This document shows positions 1 to 6,300 of a stretch of 6,396 nt of DNA, piece by piece. How positions within the stretch are numbered: position 1 is the first letter of the stretch; each line of letters starts with the position of its first letter. The position numbers were made by a program, and so were the translations under genes. The DNA lies in contig JACNHM010000181.1 in the NCBI GenBank assembly GCA_014383605.1, positions 4,900-11,295 of the forward strand. The letters run 5' to 3'. The notes below the pieces were generated by a model. It ran no database searches, had not been told where the DNA came from, and saw only the letters and a list, made by a program, of their open reading frames with translations. Source of the DNA: Chloroflexota bacterium. Its GTDB lineage: Bacteria; Chloroflexota; Anaerolineae; UBA3071.

Positions 1-1456
1 TGTCTGGCACAACTTGACCAACACCTTCCCCTTGGGGCGAACCGGCCTGTTGCTCTACGCTCTCTGCCTGGGCGCTCTCGGTTTCCTCAACACCTGGGAC
101 GTTCTGCCCTACCTTTTCCTGATCATGCTGGCCTACGGCGTGGCGCGGGCCTGGCCGCGCGGCGGGGTGGACGGCCGCGTGATCGGCGAAACCATCGGCG
201 TGGGAGCGCTGCTGGGCCTGCTGGGCATCGTGCTCTACCTGCCCTTCTATCTGTCCTTCTCTTCGCAGGCGGGCCAGGACGGCTGGGTGTGGCCCAATCT
301 CTACAATCCCACCCGCCTGGCGCAGTTCTTCCTGATGTTCGGGACCTTCCTGGTGGCGGTGTTGTTACTGCTGGGTCTGGCGACGGTACGGCTGGGCACG
401 AAGCGGGTGCTGCGCGACGCACTGCGCTGGCTGCCCTGGACGGTGCTGCTGCCGGCCTTGTTGTTGCTGCTGATCGTCCTGCTGGCGCAGATACTGCCGC
501 AGGGCCGGGCTTTCGTCGAGCGGCTGCTATCGTTGCCGGCGGTGCAGGCGGACGTGGGCGGGGCTGGCTTGCGAGAGGTCTTGCAGCAAATCGGCCTGCG
601 CCGCCTGACGACGCCGGGCACCTACCTGCTGCTGGCGGTTTCGCTGGCCTGGGTGCTCGGCTTGCTGGCGCAGTTGGGGCGGCCTGCCGATGAGGAGGGG
701 AAGGCCGCTGCAATGCGACTGTCGCCGCCGCTGGCCTTTGTCCTGCTGATGCTGGTGACCGCTTTCCTGCTCACCTTTGGCGTGGAGTTCGCTTTCCTCA
801 AGGACACCTTCAGCACGCGCATGAACACCGTGTTCAAGTTCTACTACCAGGCCTGGCTGCTGCTGGCGCTGGCCGCGGCCTATGCCGTGAGCGAGATCAG
901 CCGCAGCCGCGGCGCCGTGCGCCCCGTCGGGCTGACGCTGGTCACGCTGCTGGTGCTGGCGGGCATGGTCTATCCGCTGATGGCGACGTACAGCAAATCG
1001 AACCGCTTTGCGGGGGAGCGCACGTTGGATGGCTTCGCCTACGTCGAGCAGTACGCTCCCGACGAGGCGGCGGCCATCGCCTGGCTGCGGGCCATGGAGC
1101 CCACTGGCGCGGCGGTGCTGCTGGAAGCGCCCGGCGGCTCCTTCCGCGCCGAGCAGTCGCGGGTCTCCTCGGCCACGGGGCTGCCCACGCTGGTCGGTTG
1201 GACGGGGCACGAGTTGCAGTGGCGCGGCTCTGGCGACGAGGTAGCGCGCCGGGAACCGGTCATCGAGAAGATCTACCGCAACGCGCCGGTGGCCGAGATT
1301 CCCCCGCTGCTGCGGGAATGGGACATCACCTACGTCTTCGTCGGCCCCGCCGAGGTCGCCAAATACAACCTCACGCCGCAACTGCTGGCCCGCTTCGACC
1401 GCACGATGGATAAGGTGTTCGAGCAGGGGCAGGTACGCATTTACCGGAGGCGTTAG
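1..1456 (+). CDS. DUF2298 / Chlor_Arch_YYY-type integral membrane protein, C-terminal part (5' truncated)
   Basis: The reading frame is open from the left edge (first full codon at 2) to TAG at 1454-1456, giving 484 codons. Family members are usually about 700-900 residues, so the N-terminal part lies outside the window; the in-frame TTG at 14 is probably an internal Leu, not a start. Visible family marks, numbered from the codon at 2, are N30-T-W-D33 after a hydrophobic helix, R273-M-N-T-V-F-K-F-Y-Y-Q-A-W285 at the start of a membrane helix, and T392-G-L-P-T-L-V-G-W-T-G-H-E404 in the C-terminal domain. Roughly nine hydrophobic segments precede residue 330. The last ~150 residues are soluble and probably extracytoplasmic, ending with Y444-V-F-V-G-P-A-E. 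The biochemical role is unknown; the family is thought to act in envelope glycan or lipid-linked sugar metabolism and often sits beside TIGR03663 proteins, as here. Family assignment is from remembered motifs. Confidence 0.88.
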   Translation, partial: VWHNLTNTFPLGRTGLLLYALCLGALGFLNTWDVLPYLFLIMLAYGVARAWPRGGVDGRVIGETIGVGALLGLLGIVLYLPFYLSFSSQAGQDGWVWPNLYNPTRLAQFFLMFGTFLVAVLLLLGLATVRLGTKRVLRDALRWLPWTVLLPALLLLLIVLLAQILPQGRAFVERLLSLPAVQADVGGAGLREVLQQIGLRRLTTPGTYLLLAVSLAWVLGLLAQLGRPADEEGKAAAMRLSPPLAFVLLMLVTAFLLTFGVEFAFLKDTFSTRMNTVFKFYYQAWLLLALAAAYAVSEISRSRGAVRPVGLTLVTLLVLAGMVYPLMATYSKSNRFAGERTLDGFAYVEQYAPDEAAAIAWLRAMEPTGAAVLLEAPGGSFRAEQSRVSSATGLPTLVGWTGHELQWRGSGDEVARREPVIEKIYRNAPVAEIPPLLREWDITYVFVGPAEVAKYNLTPQLLARFDRTMDKVFEQGQVRIYRRR

Positions 1457-1487
1457 TCCCCAGTCTGTCAGTCCTCCGTCCTCCGTC
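1455..1487 (-). repeat. Heptamer repeat block, left arm of inverted pair
   Basis: Degenerate 7-bp units read AGTCCCC (1455-1461), AGTCTGT (1462-1468), one extra C, then AGTCCTC (1470-1476), CGTCCTC (1477-1483) and a partial CGTC. The block begins inside the TAG stop codon of the upstream gene. AGTCC is the reverse complement of the GGACT core of the array at 1502-1571, so this is the same repeat family in opposite orientation; strand is given relative to that array. Confidence 0.75.
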
Positions 1488-1534
1488 GGAGCGCGAGGTC
1501 GGGACTGAGGACTGTGGACTACGGACTGTGGACT
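1455..1534 (+). other. Long imperfect stem-loop spanning the gene 1 stop to the GTG at 1528
   Basis: Hand pairing of 1455-1487 against 1503-1534 gives about 28 paired positions (one G-U wobble), four mismatches (1460, 1475, 1477, 1484) and a single bulged C at 1469, with a 15-base loop at 1488-1502. In mRNA it would bury the GTG at 1528-1530 in the right arm and leave the ATG at 1549 just beyond the stem. No T-run follows, so it does not look like a standard intrinsic terminator. It could affect translational coupling, protect the transcript against 3' exonucleases, or simply result from two opposed repeat blocks. Pairing is seen in the sequence; function is inferred. Confidence 0.65.
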
Positions 1535-1571
1535 ATGGACTGAGGACTATGGACCAAAGACCAAGGACCGA
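1502..1571 (+). repeat. Heptamer tandem array, ten units in exact register (GGACTNN family)
   Basis: Ten consecutive 7-bp units occupy 70 bases with no slippage: GGACTGA, GGACTGT, GGACTAC, GGACTGT, GGACTAT, GGACTGA, GGACTAT, GGACCAA, AGACCAA, GGACCGA. The final two positions vary most. The array supplies the candidate GTG (1528) and ATG (1549) start codons of the next gene and, if those are used, encodes its first residues as a heptad-like repeat (MDYGLRT then MDQRPRT). TGA triplets occur at 1506 and 1541, but not in the frame of the downstream gene. Confidence 0.9.
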
Positions 1572-3339
1572 GAGCTGGTTGACATTAGAGCGAGCGATGT
1601 ACATCGGCCTGGCGCTGGCGGCGGCCTGGCTGCGCTTCCTGCACCTGGGCGCACGTCCTTTGGGGCCGGAGGAGGCAGCGCAGGCCTGGGCCGCCTGGCG
1701 GCTGACACAGGGACTGGACGTCATCGGCAGCGGCCACAGCCCGCTGCTGCTCAGCCTGCAATACCTGACCTTCCTGATCACTGGTGCGGGGGATGTGCTG
1801 GCCCGCTTCTGGCCGGCGCTGCTGGGCACGGGCATGGTGCTGTTGCCCTACGGACTGCGCCACCGCCTGGGCCGGGGCGGCGCCCTGGCTGCCTCCTTCG
1901 TGCTGGCCCTCTCGCCGACGATGGTCTTCTTCTCCCGCCACAGCAGCGGCGCCATCTTCGTGGCCGCCGGGGCACTGGCCCTGCTGGTGGCCCTGGTGAA
2001 CTGGCTCGACGGCCAAACGCCATGGCTGGTCGTCGCCGGCGCGGCCGCGGGGGCCATGCTCATCTCCGGACCAGGGGCGTGGCTGATGGCGCTGATATTC
2101 GCGGGACTGGGGGTGTGGATCAGAACACGGCAGATGTCAAATCGCAAATCGCAAATCGCAAATCGCAATCCGCAATCCGCAATCCTGGCCTTCGGCCTGA
2201 CCTTCGGTCTGGGCTCTACGGCGCTGCTCCTGCACTGGCGCGGGCTGGGCGTGGCCGCCGATCTGCTCTCCGCCTGGCTGGGCAGTTTCTTCCCACAGGC
2301 GGGTGGCTATCCCTGGTACTGGCCGGCGCTGCGGCTGCTGCTGGACGAGCCGCTGGTGCTGTTCGCCGGTCTGGCGGGCGTCGTCTGGGGGCTGCGACGG
2401 CGTGACAAGCTAACGACAGCGCTGGCTGCCTGGGCTGGAGTGGCGCTGCTGGCCACCACGCTGGCCGGCGGTCGCCAGCCGGGCGATCTGCTGCTGGTCG
2501 TGCTGCCGCTGGCGCTGCTGGCCGGTCAGGCCCTCCGGCCTCTGGCCGAAACTGCGTACTTCAAAGCTCAAAGCGCAAAAACCCTGCCGGCGAACTGGCT
2601 CAGCGAGGATGATGTGGAGTTTGACGTTGGGGGTTGGAAGTTCGAGATGGGGCTGCTGCTGGCGGTCATGCTGGTGCTGTTGGTCACGCTGGCCATCTGG
2701 CTGGCGGCGTACAGCCGGACGTACACGGGCGAGTACCTGTGGGTGGCGCTGGCGCCGGTGGGGTTGCTGCTGGTGATCACCGTCCTTTACGGCTTCTGGG
2801 GCGGGTGGGCGGTGACGGCGCGGGCGGCCGGCGCGGCGGCGCTGCTGGTGCTCGTCTTATTCAGCGTCAGCCTGGCCTGGGGGCTGAACCTGGACTTCGC
2901 GCCAGCGCGGCGCGGGGCGGTGCTGCGGGAGGTGGGGGCCTATGGCCTGCGCAGCCTGCCGGCCACGCTGGAGATCCTCTCCTCGCAGCAGGCGGACGAT
3001 CCCCATGAGCTGGAGATCGACGCGGTAACGGAAGGGGAGCAGCATGACCTGACTCCGCTGCTGGGCTGGGCGCTGCGGGACTTCGTGCAGCTACGGTGGG
3101 TTGAAGACCGCGTGCCCGCCGACGCCGCGCCCGCTGTCGTAGCGCCGGAAGCACTGGAACTGCCACTGGGCGAAAGCTATGCCGGGCAGGATTTCCCGCT
3201 GATCGCCAGGTGGACGCCACAGGGGCTGAGCGGCAAGCCGCTCTGGCGCTGGCTGCTCTATCGGGAGGCCACCGCCGCGCCGCCTATGGAGAGTGTAGTC
3301 TTGTGGGTCAGAACAGATCAAGCAGTGGTCAAACCCTGA
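1549..3339 (+). CDS. GT-C/GT39-like polytopic membrane protein, possibly non-catalytic paralogue
   Basis: A 596-residue protein counted from ATG 1549. GTG 1528 would add seven repeat-encoded residues, and ATG 1597 would remove 16. I prefer 1549 because it lies outside the predicted hairpin and leaves a short polar tail before the first helix; ribosome-binding signals are weak for all three (a GAGG at 1542-1545 sits only 3 bases upstream). About 13 hydrophobic segments run to residue ~448, followed by a ~150-residue soluble C-terminal domain ending in an LWVR motif. The fold resembles dolichyl-phosphate-mannose-type (GT-C) glycosyltransferases: a first-loop acidic pair (P40-E-E42) after LHLGARPLG, and F128-S-R-H131 matching the YSRH of the downstream protein, but lacking that protein's following Arg and Asp. 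Residues ~197-212 and ~338-366 are encoded by heptamer repeats and lie in loops. It probably works with its two neighbours on a lipid-linked glycan; substrate unknown. Confidence 0.85.
   Translation: MDQRPRTESWLTLERAMYIGLALAAAWLRFLHLGARPLGPEEAAQAWAAWRLTQGLDVIGSGHSPLLLSLQYLTFLITGAGDVLARFWPALLGTGMVLLPYGLRHRLGRGGALAASFVLALSPTMVFFSRHSSGAIFVAAGALALLVALVNWLDGQTPWLVVAGAAAGAMLISGPGAWLMALIFAGLGVWIRTRQMSNRKSQIANRNPQSAILAFGLTFGLGSTALLLHWRGLGVAADLLSAWLGSFFPQAGGYPWYWPALRLLLDEPLVLFAGLAGVVWGLRRRDKLTTALAAWAGVALLATTLAGGRQPGDLLLVVLPLALLAGQALRPLAETAYFKAQSAKTLPANWLSEDDVEFDVGGWKFEMGLLLAVMLVLLVTLAIWLAAYSRTYTGEYLWVALAPVGLLLVITVLYGFWGGWAVTARAAGAAALLVLVLFSVSLAWGLNLDFAPARRGAVLREVGAYGLRSLPATLEILSSQQADDPHELEIDAVTEGEQHDLTPLLGWALRDFVQLRWVEDRVPADAAPAVVAPEALELPLGESYAGQDFPLIARWTPQGLSGKPLWRWLLYREATAAPPMESVVLWVRTDQAVVKP
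2138..2186 (+). repeat. Perfect-register 7 x 7-bp array inside the GT-C-like gene
   Basis: Seven uninterrupted units: four CAAATCG (2138-2165), two CAATCCG (2166-2179) and one CAATCCT (2180-2186). The array is markedly less GC-rich than the flanking coding DNA. It encodes the polar stretch SNRKSQIANRNPQSAI (residues ~197-212) between two hydrophobic segments. The loop opens with basic residues (RTRQ), suggesting a cytoplasmic side. Identical adjacent units point to recent expansion by slippage or to recent insertion. Confidence 0.93.
2561..2646 (+). repeat. Degenerate opposed heptamer pair inside the GT-C-like gene
   Basis: The left part is TCAAAGC, TCAAAGC, GCAAAAA (2561-2581). The right part is GTTTGAC, GTTGGGG, GTTGGAA, GTTCGAG (2619-2646), each unit starting GTT in strict 7-bp register. 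The two parts are roughly reverse-complementary in character (CAAA-rich against GTTTG/GTTGG-rich), like the clearer inverted pair at 1455-1571. They frame a polar loop, residues ~338-366, containing FKAQSAK and DVGGWKFE between membrane segments. The right part is clear; the pairing of the two blocks is tentative. Confidence 0.55.
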
Positions 3340-3343
3340 GAGG
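3338..3343 (+). promoter_or_regulatory. Ribosome-binding site for the Agl23-like/NHL gene
   Basis: GAGAGG lies seven bases before the ATG at 3351 and overlaps the TGA stop (3337-3339) of the upstream gene. Only 11 bases separate that stop from the start codon. This supports ATG 3351 and suggests translational coupling within one transcript. Confidence 0.7.
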
Positions 3344-3350
3344 TTAGATT

Positions 3351-6300
3351 ATGGAGACGACAACAAGCGAAGGACGCAGCATCCTCGACGCTCCTTTCAA
3401 GCTGCTCATCAAATGGGATTGGGAGAAGGCGGTCTACGTGGCGCTGATCATCATCGCCGCCATCGCCCGCTTTTGGGATGTGGGAAATCGGGCGCTGAGC
3501 CACGATGACAGCCTGCACGCCCTCTATTCCTGGAAGCTCTACAACGGCGAGGGGTACACGCACGATCCCATGATGCACGGCCCCTTCATGTATCACTTCA
3601 ACGCGCTCATCTACTTCCTGTTCGGGGCCAGCGATGCCACGACGCGCTTCTCCGTGGCCCTGTTCGGCGTCATCGTCGTGGCCCTGTGCTACGCGCTGCG
3701 CCGCTGGATCGGCAAGGCCGGCGCGTTGAGCGCGGCGGTCATGTTGGCCATCTCGCCGGTGGTGTTGCACTATTCCCGCCACCTGCGCCACGACCTGCTG
3801 ATCGCCGTCTGGGAGCTGCTGCTGATCATCGCCTGTTTTCGCTATCTGGAGAGCCGCCAGCCGCGCTGGCTCTACGTGGCCGCCGGGGCGCTCTCGCTGA
3901 GCTTCGCCACCAAAGAGGTGTCGTTCATCTACGGGGCCATCATCGGCAGCTTCTTCGCCCTGCTGGCGCTCTGGCAGTGGCTGTTCCGGAAACAGAAGCT
4001 GCGGGAGCTGCCGGCCTTCGAGCTGACGGTGCTGCTGCTCACGCTGGCCCTACCCCTGGCGTCGCCTTTCGTCACCAAGCTGTTCGGCTGGAATCCACTG
4101 GACTACAGCCCGGCCGGTTACCTGCGTTCCGGCGTGATCTGGCTCGTCTTTCAACTGATTGCCGTCGCCCTCGGTCTGTGGCTGCTGGGCCGCCGCTGGG
4201 CCGTATCGGCCGGCGTCTTCTACGTCATTTTCATCCTGCTGTTCACCACCTTCTTCACCAACGGCAAGGGCTTCGCCACGGGCATGGTCGGCAGCCTGGG
4301 CTATTGGCTGGGTCAGCAAAAGGTGGAGCGGGCCGGACAGCCCTGGTTCTACTACTTCCTCATCGTCGGATTGTACGAGTTCCTGCCCTGCTTCCTCAGC
4401 CTGGTTGGAGTAGGGTACTATGCTGTCGTTGGGCGGCGTAGAAAGCCAGATGATGTAGGGGAGAAGGGGAAGGGGAAGGAGAAATCCGCACTCCGCACTC
4501 CGCATTCCGCAATTCCCTTCGTTCCCTTCCTGATCTGGTGGTTCTTCTTGACCTGGATCGGCTATACCGTCGCCGGCGAGAAGATGCCCTGGCTGATGGT
4601 GCACTTCGCCCTGCCCATGTCCATCCTGGGCGGCTGGCTGGTCGGACGGGTGATCGAGGGCGCCGATTGGCGACGGTTGCGCCAGAGCGGCGCGCTTTGG
4701 CTGATGCTGCTGTTCCCGCTGCTGATCTTTGCCGTCGTCTCGCTCTACCGCACGCGGCCTTTCCAGGGCAACACCATTGGCGCCTTGAGCGATACCATGC
4801 AGTGGATCTTTGCCTTGGTCATCGGCCTGGGGTTGATCACCCTGATCTATCGCATCGTAGCTCGCAGCAGCCTGCGCGCCGCGCTGCGCGCCGGCTTCCT
4901 CACCCTGGCGGCCCTGCTGACCTTCTGGACGGTCAGCGTGACCTGGCGGGCCAACTACATTAACTTCGCCAGCGCCAACGAGATGCTCTTCTACGCCCAC
5001 GGCTCGCAGGACGTCAAGCTGGCGCTGGCGGAGATTGACGAGATCTCCCAGCGCACCGTGGGCGACAAGCAGATCAAGATCGCTTACGACGACGATTCCA
5101 CCTGGCCGTTGGAATGGTACATGCGCGAGTACCCCAACGCCGTCTTCTACGGCGCCAATCCCACCAGCGAGGCGCTGGATGCCCCCGTCGTCGTCGTCGG
5201 CTCCAAAAACGAGGCCAAGGCCCGGCCCTACCTGGGCGACAAGTACTACCGCCGCGTCTACCGGCTGGTCTGGTGGCCGGTCGAGGATTACAAATCACTC
5301 ACCTGGCAGAAGCTGTGGGAGGGGATCAAAGACCCGGCGGCGCGCCAGCGGTTCTGGGACGTGGTGTGGAAGCGGAAATACAGGTACTCGCTCTCCGAAT
5401 GGCCGCACCGCCACAACTTCTACCTGTACGTGCGCAAGGACGTGGCGGCGCAGATGTGGGATCGCGGCGCGGCGCCCATCGCCGTCTCGGTGGAGGCTTA
5501 CGTCGAGCCTTATGCCCAGGGCAAGCGGGAGGTGCCTGCCCTGCGGTTGTTCGGCACTCAGGGCACGGCAGCGGGGCAGTTCAGCAATCCCCGCAACGTG
5601 GCCGTCGGCCCCGATGGTCATCTGTACGTGGCCGATACGGGCAACCACCGCATTCAGGTCTTTGATGCCGAGGGCGACTTCCTGCGGCAGTGGGGCAGCC
5701 AGGGCAGCGCTGAAGGGCAGTTCAACGAGCCGTGGGGTGTGGCTGTGGACGCGCAGGGCACTGTGTTCGTGGCTGATACCTGGAACCACCGCATTCAGGT
5801 GTTCGATGGCGAGGGCAACTTCCTGCGCCAGTGGGGCTTCTTCGCCACCGCCGACGGGCAGTTGGGCCAACAGGGCGGCTTCTGGGGGCCGCGGGGCATC
5901 GCCGTGGATGGTGAGGGCAACCTCTACGTGACCGACACGGGCAACAAGCGCGTCCAGAAGTTCGATGCGCAGGGCAACTTCCTGGGGCAGTGGGGCGGCG
6001 GCGGCATCATCGAGGGCCGCTTCGACGAGCCGGTGGGCATCGCCGTTGGCCCGCAGGGCAACGTCTACGTGGCCGACACCTGGAACCGCCGTGTGCAGAA
6101 GTTCGACAGGGACTTCAACTTCTTGAAGGAATGGCCCGTCGAGGGCTGGCTGGGCGAGTCGGTGGTCAACAAGCCCTACCTGGCCGTGGACGCTGCGGGC
6201 ACGGTCTACGTCAGCGATCCGGAGGGCTACCGCATCCTGGTCTTCGACGGCGAGGGCAACTTCCAGGCCACCTTCGGGCAGTACGGGAACGATGCCCAAT

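Noticed and set aside
1455..1534. Hairpin as an intrinsic transcription terminator after gene 1
   Set aside because: No T-rich tract follows the stem, mismatches are spread along it, and the next gene starts within or just past it.
1502..2186. Short repeats as a CRISPR array
   Set aside because: Units are 7 bp and directly adjacent with no unique spacers.
3351..3380. Cleavable signal peptide at the start of the Agl23-like protein
   Set aside because: The first ~25 residues are polar and charged, followed by an ordinary membrane helix; no signal-peptide pattern or lipobox is visible.
4050..5000. Open frame on the - strand (316 codons) opposite the Agl23-like membrane region
   Set aside because: The composition is low-complexity Gln/Glu/Asp-rich, as expected from antisense of Leu-rich membrane helices. 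No family motifs.
5035..5931. Second + strand open frame (298 codons) overlapping the NHL gene
   Set aside because: It is Arg/Pro/Ser-rich out-of-frame translation of the same DNA; the main frame is continuous from 3351 with conserved motifs on both sides.
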